Shown: positions 20,920 through 30,907 of the stretch, piece after piece
Layout of the letters: every line of letters begins with the position of its first letter
Position numbering within the stretch: the first letter of the stretch is position 1
From: Aureococcus anophagefferens
Lineage: Eukaryota > Sar > Pelagophyceae > Pelagomonadales > Pelagomonadaceae
Reading direction: 5' to 3'
Length of the DNA stretch: 64,000 nt
NCBI RefSeq assembly: GCF_000186865.1
Contig: NW_008705570.1
Coordinates: forward strand, 690,315-754,314
Notes under the pieces: model-generated
Told to the model about the DNA's origin: nothing
Databases searched by the model: none
What the model saw: only the letters and a program-made list of their open reading frames with translations
Made by a program: the position numbers and the translations under genes

Positions 20920-22339
20920 ATGGGCCTGATACCTTCGCACGACGAGCACGCACCCTCGGAGCTCCTCGGTGAGGACCCGTACAAAGAATTTGACGCCCCG
21001 GAGCCTCCCGCGAAGTGGACCTCACGTGCGCCGTCTGCGGCGAACAGACGAAACTGAATTGTCCCTGCGGCACGGTCGCCTATTGCTCGAAGTCATGTCA
21101 GAAGAGCGACTGGCGCGAGGGCCACAAGAAGGTCTGTAAGGCTCGGCGCGAGGGCCACAAGAAGGAGGCGGCCGACGCGGCCGCGTCGGCGCCCGTGTTC
21201 GGCCACTACATCCAGACGCCCGAGGACAAGTACGTCTTCGGCGTTCGTGAAGCGTTCCATTCGCCCGATCCCCACCGAACAGGTACGAGGACCTCGAGAA
21301 ACACCGCTACGGCGATCAGTGCCCGATCTGCTTCGACAACTGGGTCGACATCGACCCCCCGCCGGGGGTCCCGCGGACCGTGCTGCAGAGCTGCTGCTGC
21401 CGCGCGACGTGTCACAGGTGCAGCCTGAAGATCCGGGGCAAGCCGTGCCCGCTCTGCCGGAAGCCCTGGCCGAAGACGCACGCGATGATGCTCGCGTACC
21501 TCCGGAAAAACGTCGACAGCGGCGTGCCCGAGGCCATGAACCAGCTCGGCGACTTCTACCGCTTCGGCAGGGTCGACGCGTCGGGCAGGAAGAACCCGAA
21601 CAAGGCGGCGAACTGTGTGGAAATCAACCAGTGAGCTGGGACGTCGGGGCCAAACTTCAGAATTCTCTAGCTCGGTCAAATCGAAGTGGATTCGGCTGAT
21701 TTTTGGACGAATCGATTGCTCTCAGCGAGTTCTCGAAGCACGGCGGAAGTGATCGTGTCAAATTGTTCGAATACGCGCACATTGAAGTCGGGTTGAAGAT
21801 TTGATTTGCACACAGGCGGCGAAGCTCTACACGCGCGCCATCGAGCTCGGCAACCTCGACGCGATGAACAACCTGGGCTTCATGCACTCGCAGGGGTCCT
21901 CGGCGAGGCGGATAAGGACCTGGCCATGGAGCTCTGGCTCGCCGCCGCGGACCGCGGCCACGCGCGCGCGCAGGGCAACCTGGGCCGCGAGCTCCTCCGG
22001 CGCGCGACGTCGCGGCTCCACTACTGCGAGGCCGTCGCGTACCTGAAGCTCGCCGCGGCCCAGGGCTACGGCGAGTACGACCTCGCGCGGTGCTACGCGA
22101 ACGGCCGCGGCGTGTCCGTCGACCTGCGGGAGGCGCGGAAGTGGTACGCGCGCGCCGCCGCCCACGGCGAGGAGGGCGCCGCGGCGGAGGTCGCGCGCAT
22201 CGACGCGTACTACGGCGACAACCCCCGCTCCGAGGGCGAGTCGTCGGACGGCAGCGACGACGACGTCCGCGCGATCCTCGCGCGGCAGGCCCTCTCGTCG
22301 GACGGCAGCGACGACGACGACGCGCCGCCGTCGGCCTAA
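20920..22339 (+). CDS. MYND + RING-like + SEL1-repeat protein, one introner, three apparent frameshifts
   Basis: Likely start MGLIPSHDEH at 20920. The MYND finger is CAVCGEQTKLNCPCGTVAYC followed by SKSCQKSDWREGHKKVC. A RING-like unit follows (DQCPICFDNW ... SCCCRATCHRCSLKIRGKPCPLCRKPW), then SEL1 helices (AMNQLGDFYRFG; AAKLYTRAIELGNLDAMNNLG; AMELWLAAADRGHARAQGNLG; YLKLAAAQGYGEYDLARCYANG). An acidic tail ends at 22339. Joining these needs one extra base near 21015, near 21280 (or a short intron) and near 21893 (a G-run). Such proteins act as protein-interaction adaptors, sometimes E3 ligases; the role here is unknown. With three breaks it could be a decaying gene; its paralogue starts at 34754. 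Confidence 0.65.
21613..21815 (+). mobile_element. Introner family A, copy A8, in the MYND/SEL1 gene
   Basis: 203 bp, antisense. Exact duplication GCGGCGAA at 21605-21612 and 21816-21823. Retained CTGT, donor GTGGAAATC, acceptor TTGCACACAG. Intron 21617-21815, phase 0: NKAANC/AAKLYTRA. Confidence 0.95.
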
Positions 22340-22346
22340 GCCTCCT

Positions 22347-25094
22347 CTACGCCTCCCCGGGGGCGTCGCTCGAGAGGAGGTCCGCGGGGACGACGGTGAG
22401 GTCGACGAGCGCGTCGTCCTTCGCGGCCTTCTGGACGAGGACGCCCGTCGCCGTGCGGCTCTGCGCGGTCACGGACGCCGCGTCCATGCGGACGATGACG
22501 CCGCTCTCCGTGACGACCATGACCTCGTCGTTTGGCGCGACGGGGCAGATGGACACGAGGTCGTCGCCCTTCTTCTTGAACTTGATCGCGGACACGCCCA
22601 TGCCGCCGCGCTTCTGCGACCGCAGGTCCGCGAGCGCGACGCGCTTCCCGTAGCCCTCGGCCGTGAGCACGAGGACGTGCGAGTGGTCGCCGCCGGCGAC
22701 GTCCATCTTGACGATGGCGTCGCCGTCCCGCAGGTTCATCGCGCGGACGCCGCGCGTCGTCCGCGACATGGACCGGAGCTCGGAGTCGTCCGCGGCGAAC
22801 CGCGTGACCATGCCCGCCGCCGTCGCGAGGATCAGCGAGTCCGACGCGCGGCAGAGCCGCGCGTGCGTGACGGCGTCGCCCTCGCCGAGCTTGATGGCGA
22901 TCAGGCCCCGCGACGTGAGGCCCTTGAACGCCGCGAGGGGCGTCTTCTTCACGAGGCCGTTCCGCGTGAGGACGACGAGGAACAATTCGTCGTCGTCGCC
23001 CGGTTTAGGATTCTGCAGCGTGTCGTGGGCTACAGCTAATAACCCCTTGATGCGCGTCGACCGGTCCACGGGCAGCACGGACGGCACGGGCACGCCGCGC
23101 GCGGCGCGCGACGCCTGGGGCACGTTGAACGCGCGGACGCCGTAGGCGACGCCCGTGTCGGCGATGCAGAGCAGCGTGTCGTGGTCGTGGCAGGTCACGA
23201 GGTGGCGCAGCGTGCCGCCCTGGAGCGCGTTGCGGCCCCGGCCGCCCCGGCTCTGGGCGCCGAACTCCTCGAGGGACGTCCGCTTCACGTAGCCATCGCG
23301 CGCGACGAGCACCGCGCTCCGCGCGTTCTCGATGACGTCCTCGTCGCGCAGCTCCGCGTCGCCGTCGAAGACGATCTCGGACCGCCGCGGCGTCGGGTAG
23401 GCCTTCTTGATGGCCGCGACCTCGTCGACGACGGCGTCGTAGACCGCCGCGTCCTCGGACATCAATTTCCGCAGCCCCTCGAGCTTCACCTCCAGGTCCT
23501 TCCGCTCGGAGTCGAGCTTGTCCGCCTCCAGGGTCGTCAGCCGCGACAGCGTCAGCGCGAGCACCGCCGACGCCTGGTCCTCCGACAGGGCGCCCATGGC
23601 CGGGATCGCGCCGCCCTCGACGAGCTTCGCCTTGGCGTCCGCGGGCGCGTCCGACGCGCGGATCAAAGCCACGACCGCGTCGACGTTCGCCGTCGCGAGG
23701 CACAGCCCCTCGACGATGTGGAGCCGCGCCGCCGCGCGCCGCTCGCTGTGGGCCGCGCGCAGGCGCACGCAGTCGAAGCGGAAGCTGAGCCAGCGCTCCA
23801 GCGCGTAGCGCAGCGTCATGCGGACCGGAGAGCGGACGTCGTCGCCGTCGTCGTTCAGCGCGTGGTCCACGGCCACAATATTCGCCGGGAACGACGTCTG
23901 CAGCCGCGTCGACTTGAACAAGTTGCTCAGCACGATCTCCGCCTGGGCGTCGCGCTTCAGCTCGAAGACGACGCGCGTGCCCTCGCGGCCCGACTCGTCG
24001 CGCAGATCCGCGATGCCCTCGATCCGCCGCGCGTTGATGGCGTCCGCCGTCTTCGCGAGCAGCTCCGACTTAATCACCTGATAAGGCAGCTCCGTGGCGA
24101 CGATGGCGTTGCGGCCGCTGCGCACCTTCTCGAAGTGCGTCTTCGCGCGGATCACGATCGAGCCCTGGCCCGTCGCGTACGCGCGCGCGACGCCCGTCGT
24201 GCCCATGATGAGCCCGCCCGTGGGGAAGTCCGGCGCGGGCAGGGCCACGGACAGCTCGTCGTCGGACGCCTTGGCGCCCCTCTTGGCCGCGCGGGCGACG
24301 ACGAGCGCCGCGTCGCAGACTTCGCCCAAATTGTGCGGCGGGATCGACGTCGCCATGCCCACGGCGATGCCCGCGGCCCCGTTGACGAGGAGCACGGGCA
24401 CGCGCGCCGGCAGCACGTCGGGCTCCATCTCCGACGCGTCGAAGTTGTCGCTGAAATTCACGGAGACGCCGCCCGCGAGCGGCTCGCCGCGGTTCGCCTT
24501 GCCCAGGTCGTCGCCGTTGAGCAGCGCCTCGTACGCGAACTTCGTGAGCTTGCACTCCGTGTAGCGCATGGCCGCCGGCGGGTCCGCGTCCACGGACCCG
24601 AAGTTGCCGTGGCCGTCCACCAAACGCGCGGACATGACGAAGTCCTGCGCCATGCGCACGAGCGCGTCGTAGACCGAGTTGTCGCCGTGCGGGTGGAACT
24701 TGCCGAGGACCTCGCCGACGACGCGCGCGCACTTGCGGTAGGGCGTGCCCGGCGTCAGGTTGAGCTCGCGCATGGCGAAGAGGATGCGCCGGTGCACGGG
24801 CTTCAAACCGTCGCGCGCGTCGGGCAAGGCGCGGCCGAGGATCGTCGACATGGCGTACTTCATGAACGACTCGCTGAGCTCGGCCTCGAGCTCGATGGGG
24901 ATGGGCGCCGTGTGCTCCTCCGTCGTGGAACGGAGCTGCGTCGTCGCGCGGGCGCCGCGCCGGACCGCGCGCCGCGCCGCGAAGGGGCGCAGGGCGGCGG
25001 CGGGCGCGGCGCGCCGCGGGGCGCGCAGGCCCGGCGAGACGAGGGCGCGCGTGAAGCGCAGCATCGCGACTATGGCGAGCAGGTGCGGCCGCAT
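22347..25094 (-). CDS. gyrA: DNA gyrase subunit A, organelle-targeted
   Basis: 915 aa, intronless. Breaks and rejoins the G-segment of organellar DNA with GyrB. The N-terminal leader is basic and Arg/Ala-rich (about 70 residues), as for plastid or mitochondrial import. The catalytic domain begins at about residue 85 ([30 protein letters not shown]), with [19 protein letters not shown]. The active tyrosine is in [16 protein letters not shown]. The C-terminal beta-pinwheel carries a GyrA-box, [12 protein letters not shown], which separates it from topoisomerase IV ParC. A later Met at 25064 is an alternative start. GyrA in eukaryotes is a plastid-lineage gene; dual targeting is possible. Tail-to-tail with the MYND gene, 7 bp apart. 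Confidence 0.95.
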   Translation of the reverse strand: MRPHLLAIVAMLRFTRALVSPGLRAPRRAAPAAALRPFAARRAVRRGARATTQLRSTTEEHTAPIPIELEAELSESFMKYAMSTILGRALPDARDGLKPVHRRILFAMRELNLTPGTPYRKCARVVGEVLGKFHPHGDNSVYDALVRMAQDFVMSARLVDGHGNFGSVDADPPAAMRYTECKLTKFAYEALLNGDDLGKANRGEPLAGGVSVNFSDNFDASEMEPDVLPARVPVLLVNGAAGIAVGMATSIPPHNLGEVCDAALVVARAAKRGAKASDDELSVALPAPDFPTGGLIMGTTGVARAYATGQGSIVIRAKTHFEKVRSGRNAIVATELPYQVIKSELLAKTADAINARRIEGIADLRDESGREGTRVVFELKRDAQAEIVLSNLFKSTRLQTSFPANIVAVDHALNDDGDDVRSPVRMTLRYALERWLSFRFDCVRLRAAHSERRAAARLHIVEGLCLATANVDAVVALIRASDAPADAKAKLVEGGAIPAMGALSEDQASAVLALTLSRLTTLEADKLDSERKDLEVKLEGLRKLMSEDAAVYDAVVDEVAAIKKAYPTPRRSEIVFDGDAELRDEDVIENARSAVLVARDGYVKRTSLEEFGAQSRGGRGRNALQGGTLRHLVTCHDHDTLLCIADTGVAYGVRAFNVPQASRAARGVPVPSVLPVDRSTRIKGLLAVAHDTLQNPKPGDDDELFLVVLTRNGLVKKTPLAAFKGLTSRGLIAIKLGEGDAVTHARLCRASDSLILATAAGMVTRFAADDSELRSMSRTTRGVRAMNLRDGDAIVKMDVAGGDHSHVLVLTAEGYGKRVALADLRSQKRGGMGVSAIKFKKKGDDLVSICPVAPNDEVMVVTESGVIVRMDAASVTAQSRTATGVLVQKAAKDDALVDLTVVPADLLSSDAPGEA

Positions 25095-25244
25095 CCGCGG
25101 GCGCGGCGGAGCTCGACGGCGGCGGCGCGAGCGCGTGGAAGAGGCCGCACCTCGAGTCGCTCTCGAACTGACTTCAATTTGGAATTTCAAAACAGAGACA
25201 TCAACAGCGCGCACCGCGTCGTCGCGACGCCTCCAAAACCACGC

Positions 25245-26129
25245 TTAGGTGAACGGCAGCCCCACGCGCGCGTCGGGCTCGAGGGCCCCCGTCCGCCGCA
25301 CCCAGGCGCCGTCGGCGCGCCGCGTCGCGGCGGCGAAGTAGCCCGGCGCCTCGTACGCGTCGCCGGCCGCCGCGAAGAAGCGGAGCCGCAGGTCGAGGGA
25401 GCACCGCGTCGCTGTCGTGTGGTTCTCGGCCCCGAAGTGGGCCGCGACGCCGCCGACGAAGGCGAACGCGGCGCCGCAGCCGCCGACCTCGAGCGCGGCG
25501 AAGTCCTCCGCCCCGACGGTCCGTTCCACGACGAGCGCGGACGTGCCGCGCGCCGCGGTCAGAGGCACGTGCACGTTGACCGTGCGCGCGTCGTGGCCGT
25601 ACATGGCGTCGCAGTGCGGGCCGATGGTGACCTCGCCGGGGCAGTGCACGCGGACGCAGGGGCACGCCTGGTAGCGGACCTCCGAGCGCTCGGCGGGCGC
25701 GACGGCCGGCAGCGCGACGCGCCGGACGAAGTCGTCGTAGAGATCCAGGAACGGTCGTCGCCGCGCCGCGTCGAGGAGCGGCGCGAGGAGGCGCCGCTTC
25801 CAGCCCTCGTCGCTCCGGCGGTCGTGGACGCGCGCGAGGTCGGGCACTCCGAGGAGCTCTCTCAGCGCGTCCGCGAGCGGGTACCGTCGCACGTCGAACG
25901 TAAACTGCCGGAGCGGCCGCGCCGGGTGCACGAGCACCCCGCGCTGCTGCCGCATCTTGCGCAGGTGCGGCGCCATCAGCGCGCGCAGCGCGGCGTCGTC
26001 GAGGTCGATTGCATCGCGGAAACGCGTAAACCTCGCGACGGTGCGGCCAAACCATCTAGCGCGATGTTTGCGCAGACACAACACGCTAAACTTGCACGTT
26101 TCGACGAGCTCCAGGTCGTCTTCCCGCAT
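25245..26129 (-). CDS. StrG-like Fe(II)/2-oxoglutarate dioxygenase
   Basis: About 294 aa from the Met at 26129. The C-terminal half carries the jelly-roll ligands: VRVHCPGEVTIGPHCDAMYG (HxD), VNVHVPLTAARGTSALVVE, and HFGAENHTTATRCSLDLRLRF. The last provides the distal His and the R-x-S-x-D-x-R motif that binds 2-oxoglutarate, as in the StrG/streptomycin-biosynthesis group of hydroxylases. The substrate is not predictable. The frame is open to 26285, but that start would overlap the ATG of the divergent ABC transporter at 26245, so the internal Met is preferred. The two genes then share a 115-bp divergent promoter of lower GC. Confidence 0.65.
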   Translation of the reverse strand: MREDDLELVETCKFSVLCLRKHRARWFGRTVARFTRFRDAIDLDDAALRALMAPHLRKMRQQRGVLVHPARPLRQFTFDVRRYPLADALRELLGVPDLARVHDRRSDEGWKRRLLAPLLDAARRRPFLDLYDDFVRRVALPAVAPAERSEVRYQACPCVRVHCPGEVTIGPHCDAMYGHDARTVNVHVPLTAARGTSALVVERTVGAEDFAALEVGGCGAAFAFVGGVAAHFGAENHTTATRCSLDLRLRFFAAAGDAYEAPGYFAAATRRADGAWVRRTGALEPDARVGLPFT

Positions 26130-26244
26130 CGCTTTCAGCTCGTCACATAGTGCTTGAGGGCAAAGTTTGACTTCATTTTGCCACAGCAAATTTCTGCGAT
26201 CCAGAGACAAGAGCTGCCCGCCGCGCGCGCCCGACACAGAGACC

Positions 26245-28335
26245 ATGGAGTCCAAGTCGTACGCCCGCCTCGCCTGGGACATCAAGCGCTACGACGTCCT
26301 GACGCCGAAAAAGGAGCGCAAGCGCGTGCTCCACGCCACGAGCCACGCGGTCTACGGCGGCGAGCTCTTCCTCATTTTGGGCCCCTCGGGCTCGGGCAAG
26401 ACGTCGCTCGTGACGATCCTCGCGGGCCGCAACGCCACGGGCTCCTGGAGCGGCGCGCTCCTCGCCGAGGGCGCGCCCGCGGGCCGGGGCCCGCGGCGGT
26501 CCACGGGCTTCGTCGACCAGCAGCCCCTCTTCTTCAGCACGCTCACGGTGCGCGAGTCGCTGACCTACACGGGCCGGCTGCGGCTCCCGACGGTCGGCGC
26601 CAAGGGCGTCCGGGCGACGGTGGAGCGCGTGCTCAACGATCTCGACCTGGGACGCTGCGGCGACACGTACGTCGGAGACGAGCGCCTCAAGGGCATCTCC
26701 GGCGGCGAGAAGAAGCGGCTGCAGATCGCCGCGGAGCTCGTGTCGGACCCGAACATGCTGGTGCTCGACGAGCCGACGAGCGGCCTCGACGCGGCGACGG
26801 CGCTGTTAACTGTAAGATCGGTGTCGCGCATCGCCAACGACGGCGCCAAGGCCGTCGTCGCCGTCGTCCACCAGCCGCGGGCCGCCCTCATGCTCCTCTT
26901 CGACATGGCCCTCGTGCTGAGCGAGGGCCGGCCGGCCTACAGCGGCCACCCGGGCGACGAGCTGCTGCGGCACTTCTCGACGTTGGGGCTGGAGCCGCCC
27001 GCGCACGACAACCCGGCGGACTTCGTGATGGACCTCGTCGCCGTGCCCGACGAGATCTTCGAGACGGACGCCGAGTCCGTCGCGGCGCTCGACCTGCGGA
27101 AGCGGGACCGGACGCGCGTTTTGGACGCCTACGGCGCGTCGCGCGGCGCCGCGGACGCGGCGCGGCGCTACGGCGCGGCCGCGGCGGCCGCCGCGGGAGA
27201 AGCGCGGGAGCGGCGCGAGCCCGCGCCGTCGTCGTGGCTCTACCAGTTCGACGTGCTGGCGCGGCGCGCGTTCACCTACAAGTTCCGCGACGAGATGGTC
27301 GTGGTGACGCAGGTGTCCATGGCGCTCATCATGGCCGTGCTCCTCGGGGCGATCTACTACGATTTGGGTCTAGGCCAGGAGTCGGTGCAGAACCGCGTCG
27401 GCGCCGTGTCCTTCTCCATGCTGCTCATGTCCTTCATCGCCTTCGACGTCGTCTTGCTCTTCCCGAAGGAGCGGGACCTCTACAAGCGCGAGCACGCCGC
27501 GGGGCTGTACTGCCCGTCGGCGTTCTTCCACGCGCGCTGCGTCGCGGAGCTGCCGGGCCACCTCGTCGCCGGCGGCTGCTACGCGACGGTGACCTACTGG
27601 ATGATGGGCTTCCAGCAGGATCTCGGCAAGTTCCTGTCCTACGTGGCGCTCTGCGAAGCCTTGGTGCTGAGCGGCACGTCGCTCCTCATCGCGTGCGGGT
27701 GCCTCGCGAAGGACTTCGAGGGCGCGAACAACATCGCGACGGTCGCCTACTGCCTCTTCATGATGTTCGACGGCCACTACATCAACAACAAGTCCATCCC
27801 CGAGGGCGCGCGCTGGATCAAGCAGCTGAATTTCTTCAACTGGGGCATCTCGGCCGCGGCGCGGTCCGAGCTCAAGGGGCTGGGCGAGATGCACGGCTGC
27901 CGGGACCCGGCGTCGCAGAAGTGCGTCTTCCAGCGGGGCGACGACGCCGCGGACTACTACGGCTACCACCAGACCGTCCGGGAGGCGCTCGCGGCGCTCG
28001 CGCTCATCTGCGTCGTCATGCGCTTCCTCGGCTTCCTCGCCTTCAAGTACTTCTTCCAGGACCATCCCTTGTTCGCGCCGAAGCCCATCCCCGACGACCT
28101 GCCGCCGGAGCCGGCGCCGGAGCCGGCGGCGCCGGCGCCCGAGGACGGGCCCGAGGACCTCGAGGAGCCGGCGGAGCCGCCGCGGGACGCGCGCGCGTCG
28201 TCCTGGGCCGCGACGCCCGGCGGCTTCGTCCACGTCGGCGAGGCCGAGGACGCGTCCTACTCCGACGTCCTCCTCTGCAACTTCTCCTCGGCGGACCGGG
28301 CCTCGCCGTCGTTCATCGACGCGCCGTCGAAATAA
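26245..28335 (+). CDS. ABCG: ABCG (white/PDR-type) half transporter
   Basis: 696 aa, intronless. The reverse order, ATPase then membrane domain, defines ABCG. Walker A LGPSGSGKTS, signature ISGGEKKRLQIAAELVSDP, Walker B LVLDEPTSGLDAATA and the switch His in AVVHQPRAALMLLFD are all intact. The membrane domain starts at about residue 340 (TYKFRDEMVVVTQVSMALIMAVLLGAIYYDLG), with six helices and the FHARCVAELPGHL loop. The C-terminal 90 residues are Pro/Glu-rich and cytosolic. Half transporters dimerise; the substrate (lipid, sterol or xenobiotic) is unknown. The ATG at 26245 directly follows a short A/T-richer leader. Confidence 0.93.
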   Translation: MESKSYARLAWDIKRYDVLTPKKERKRVLHATSHAVYGGELFLILGPSGSGKTSLVTILAGRNATGSWSGALLAEGAPAGRGPRRSTGFVDQQPLFFSTLTVRESLTYTGRLRLPTVGAKGVRATVERVLNDLDLGRCGDTYVGDERLKGISGGEKKRLQIAAELVSDPNMLVLDEPTSGLDAATALLTVRSVSRIANDGAKAVVAVVHQPRAALMLLFDMALVLSEGRPAYSGHPGDELLRHFSTLGLEPPAHDNPADFVMDLVAVPDEIFETDAESVAALDLRKRDRTRVLDAYGASRGAADAARRYGAAAAAAAGEARERREPAPSSWLYQFDVLARRAFTYKFRDEMVVVTQVSMALIMAVLLGAIYYDLGLGQESVQNRVGAVSFSMLLMSFIAFDVVLLFPKERDLYKREHAAGLYCPSAFFHARCVAELPGHLVAGGCYATVTYWMMGFQQDLGKFLSYVALCEALVLSGTSLLIACGCLAKDFEGANNIATVAYCLFMMFDGHYINNKSIPEGARWIKQLNFFNWGISAAARSELKGLGEMHGCRDPASQKCVFQRGDDAADYYGYHQTVREALAALALICVVMRFLGFLAFKYFFQDHPLFAPKPIPDDLPPEPAPEPAAPAPEDGPEDLEEPAEPPRDARASSWAATPGGFVHVGEAEDASYSDVLLCNFSSADRASPSFIDAPSK

Positions 28336-28404
28336 AGAGGGACGGGCCGACGTTGACCCGAATTTGACGCGATCTTGATTCTTAACGCTGACAAGTCGGA
28401 GCCA

Positions 28405-28505
28405 AGCGCAGAGCATCGGTGGTTGAGCCTCGTTTTGCGCAGAGCATCGGTGCTTGAGCCTCGTTTCGTCTGCGCTGCGTGAGCCTCGTCTAGTCTGCGC
28501 TGCGT
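28405..28505 (+). repeat. Degenerate tandem repeat downstream of the ABCG gene
   Basis: Two copies of a roughly 31-bp unit beginning GCGCAGAGCATCGGTG and ending GAGCCTCGTTTT, followed by two shorter variants beginning GCGCTGCGTG. It lies between the ABCG stop and the next start, probably in 3'/5' UTR sequence. Confidence 0.7.
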
Positions 28506-28530
28506 GCTCTCGCAACGCGTTCCAGCAATC

Positions 28531-28932
28531 ATGCCCATGGCGTCGAAGAGTTGCGAGAATTTGATCGATCTCATGCCCTTGCCCGGGCTTCGGCCGGTGT
28601 CGCTGGCGCTGGTGGAGTCCGGCGTAAACGAGGCCAACGCGAAGCAGGCCCTCGAGAACCTGCGCTTCGTCGTCAGCGCCGACGTCGACGCGGCGCTGCG
28701 CACGGCGACGGCCGTCATCGATTTGGGCGCGTGCGCGAGCTACGAGCTCGCCGTGAGCGACTGCGTCGCGGCGCTCCGAGGCTGCGGCGTGCAGACGGAG
28801 CAGGTGCTCGAGCGCAAGGACGGCGCGCACAACCAGTACGGGCTGTCGGAGTGGCTCGTGGTCGTCGCCGTCGGCGCCGCGTGGACGGCGACGGCCTACG
28901 CGTACCTGAGCTCCAGGGTCAAGCTCGTGTGA
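28531..28932 (+). CDS. Small predicted tail-anchored protein
   Basis: 133 aa. I do not recognise the family. Residues 1-100 are soluble and helical (MPLPGLRPVSLALVESGVNE; ALENLRFVVSADVDAALRTA). A single hydrophobic segment, WLVVVAVGAAWTATAYAYL, sits 8 residues from the C-terminus and ends in SSRVKLV. That topology fits tail anchoring in the ER, the mitochondrial outer membrane or a plastid envelope. The ATG at 28531 is the first Met of the frame, with a second Met two codons later. Confidence 0.6.
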   Translation: MPMASKSCENLIDLMPLPGLRPVSLALVESGVNEANAKQALENLRFVVSADVDAALRTATAVIDLGACASYELAVSDCVAALRGCGVQTEQVLERKDGAHNQYGLSEWLVVVAVGAAWTATAYAYLSSRVKLV

Positions 28933-29163
28933 ATCATCGCCCCGCGCGCCCCAGGCGCGCCGGGATCGTGTAAGGGAAACGTCGGTACGTGTGGTCGGTG
29001 AGTCTCGTAGGGAAGGGTGCCGGCGACGTCCTGCGAGTGGCGCCGCCGCCGGCGACGGCTGCGGCGGCGACGGCAGTCGCGGACGATCCCGGGGCCACTC
29101 GTCATCCTCGAGGTTGCGCAGGTCAGGCGCGTCGCGGGCGGCGGCGGCGTCGGGCGCGCGCCG

Positions 29164-29979
29164 ATGGGCGCCCAGCAGTCGTGTTTTTGCTCGCGGCCGC
29201 CGCCGGAGGCCGCCGACGGCGAGCGCGATTTGCCGCGGCTGCAACCCACGCGCCAGCGCGCCGCGGGCGATCGGAAGAGCGTGTCGACGTCGAGCTCCGA
29301 GTTCGGCAAGCGGCGCCTCTCGGCGCGCGGCACGCTCGCGTCGCCGATCCTCCGCACGAACTCGTCGCCCGCGCTCCTCGTCGAGGCGCACGTGCGGCCC
29401 AAGTGGTTCCCCGCGACGCGCGGCGAGCAAAGGAACCCGAAGCGGTCGCCGTTAGACGACTTCAAGCGGGAGCAGCGGCGGACGCTGGAAGCCCTGCGGG
29501 AGCGCGCTTCGAGGGACGCGTGGCGCGAGATCCACGCGCTCCACTTCGACTGGTGGATGTTCCCCATCGAGGACGGCCGCCGGGCGGGCTTCAACGTGCT
29601 CGAGGCCGACGCCGCGGAGCTCGGCGCGGACCTCGCGTGGCGCGCGGGCTACGTCGAGGGCGTCGAGCTCGTGTGCCGGGCCTGGGGCTGGGACGCCAAG
29701 GCCGCGGAGCCCCTCGGCGCCAAGCACGACGACCAGACCTGGTCCTGGTGGGACGTGCGTTTAGCGAAGATGATCCGGAGCCTGTGGCTCTTCGAGGAGG
29801 ACGCGCTGCTGCTGTCGCTGCAGAAGCTGGCGCGGACGATCAAGCCCGACGGCGGCTTCCGCTACGGCACGGTCAACCTCGACGAGATCCTCTACATGGC
29901 GCCGACGCTGCCGCTCCTGCGCGACGACCGCCCGCGGACGCGGTCGTGGCGCGCCCGGTCCGAGGACCAGCAGCCCTAA
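29164..29979 (+). CDS. Probable N-myristoylated conserved protein of unknown function
   Basis: 271 aa. The N-terminus MGAQQSCFCSRP has Gly2, Ser6 and nearby Cys, a classical myristoylation plus palmitoylation context for membrane attachment. Residues 15-100 are basic, Ser-rich and likely disordered. The folded part starts at about 125 with IHALHFDWWMFPIEDGRRAG and continues ELVCRAWGWDAK; I know this WWMFPI stretch only as a feature of uncharacterised proteins. No catalytic motif is visible. Confidence 0.6.
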   Translation: MGAQQSCFCSRPPPEAADGERDLPRLQPTRQRAAGDRKSVSTSSSEFGKRRLSARGTLASPILRTNSSPALLVEAHVRPKWFPATRGEQRNPKRSPLDDFKREQRRTLEALRERASRDAWREIHALHFDWWMFPIEDGRRAGFNVLEADAAELGADLAWRAGYVEGVELVCRAWGWDAKAAEPLGAKHDDQTWSWWDVRLAKMIRSLWLFEEDALLLSLQKLARTIKPDGGFRYGTVNLDEILYMAPTLPLLRDDRPRTRSWRARSEDQQP

Positions 29980-29989
29980 TTTGTGTACA

Positions 29990-30673
29990 TTAGTGTGCCT
30001 TCCCGCCGGCCGTCGTCGGCGCGTCGCGGAGCGCCGCGAGGCAGGGCGTGCCGACGACGGCGTGCAGGGTGCGGCGCCTCGCCATGGACGCCATGGCCGT
30101 GCGCACGTGCTGCTCGACCTTGGCGAAGTCCGTCGGCAGGCACCGCGCGTTCGCGAGGCGCGTGACGTCGCGCGGGTCGTAGATCTGCACGCAGGGCACG
30201 GTCGTGACGCCGAGCGCCTCCACGAGGGGCCGCGACGCGAGCGACTCGACCTCGTAGCAGTCGATGTCCTCCGCGAGGTCCAACGCGAGCCGCCGGTACC
30301 GCGCGGCGATGCGGCGGCACGCGCGGCACTGGCGGCTGTAGAATTTCACGACGACGAGGCGGTCGCGGCGCTCGCTCGCTGCGGCGGCGGCGAGGAAGCC
30401 GTCGAGGGAGCTCAGGGGCGGGATGAGCTCCGTGTAGTTCGTGGCGGCCGGGGCGGGCCGCCCGGTCCTCGTCGCCGTTTCTTCCTCTTTCAGGAGCTGG
30501 CAGTCGTGGTCGTCGAGGGCCTCGCGCCAGCGCGTCGGGCGCTCGCAGTCGTGCACCCTGGCCCAGCGCGCCGGCATGGCCGAGGCGCGCGGCGCGGCGA
30601 TGCTCCGGTCGTTGTGCGGCGCGAGGGCGCTAATTGCGGTCAGGAGAAGCGCCGGCGTCATCAGAGAACGCAT
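29990..30673 (-). CDS. Thioredoxin-fold protein with a CRAC active site and signal or transit peptide
   Basis: 227 aa. The leader MRSLMTPALLLTAISALAPH suggests secretory or plastid import. The thioredoxin fold starts at about residue 95: LVVVKFYSRQCRACRRIAARYRRLA carries the redox pair in Cys-Arg-Ala-Cys, and VTTVPCVQIYDP supplies the cis-proline, with Cys following it. The active site differs from canonical CGPC, so the redox potential and partner will differ. It is tail-to-tail with the myristoylated-protein gene (10 bp apart). Confidence 0.75.
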   Translation of the reverse strand: MRSLMTPALLLTAISALAPHNDRSIAAPRASAMPARWARVHDCERPTRWREALDDHDCQLLKEEETATRTGRPAPAATNYTELIPPLSSLDGFLAAAAASERRDRLVVVKFYSRQCRACRRIAARYRRLALDLAEDIDCYEVESLASRPLVEALGVTTVPCVQIYDPRDVTRLANARCLPTDFAKVEQHVRTAMASMARRRTLHAVVGTPCLAALRDAPTTAGGKAH

Positions 30674-30817
30674 CGCTTCGATGGCACTAGCCAGGAACGT
30701 CTTGCGTCGCTGCCGGGCTGCGGCGCGCGGGGGATGGCAGACGGGCTGCCCGCAGAATAAAAGTGCACGATGGCTGCACTGCTACGGCAATCTAGCCAAT
30801 GTTTACCAGCGCCGAGC

Positions 30818-30900
30818 GCTCATCGCAGTCGAGGCTCCGGTCGCCGTCAGCCTCTCCGCTCATCGCAGTGAGGCTCTCTGCGGTCGCCGTCAGCCTCTCC
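30818..30900 (+). repeat. Tandem duplication in the leader of the RidA gene
   Basis: Two adjacent copies, 30818-30857 (40 bp) and 30858-30900 (43 bp), both beginning GCTCATCGCAGT and ending TCGCCGTCAGCCTCTCC. They end 7 bp before the ATG of the RidA-like gene. Confidence 0.85.
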
Positions 30901-30907
30901 AGCAGCC

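Noticed and set aside
21243..21282. A conventional short intron in the MYND gene
   Set aside because: GT and AG choices near here give either the wrong phase or an unnatural acceptor. A missing A, giving HRNRYEDLEK, explains the frame more simply, though an intron is not excluded.
23181..26150. A 989-aa open frame on the plus strand
   Set aside because: It is antisense to gyrA and the StrG-like gene. High GC removes stops on the opposite strand, and its Arg/Ala/Val/Gly composition shows no domain.
29981..30760. 259-aa plus-strand open frame
   Set aside because: It is antisense to the thioredoxin-fold gene, which has the active site and cis-proline; the plus reading has no motif.
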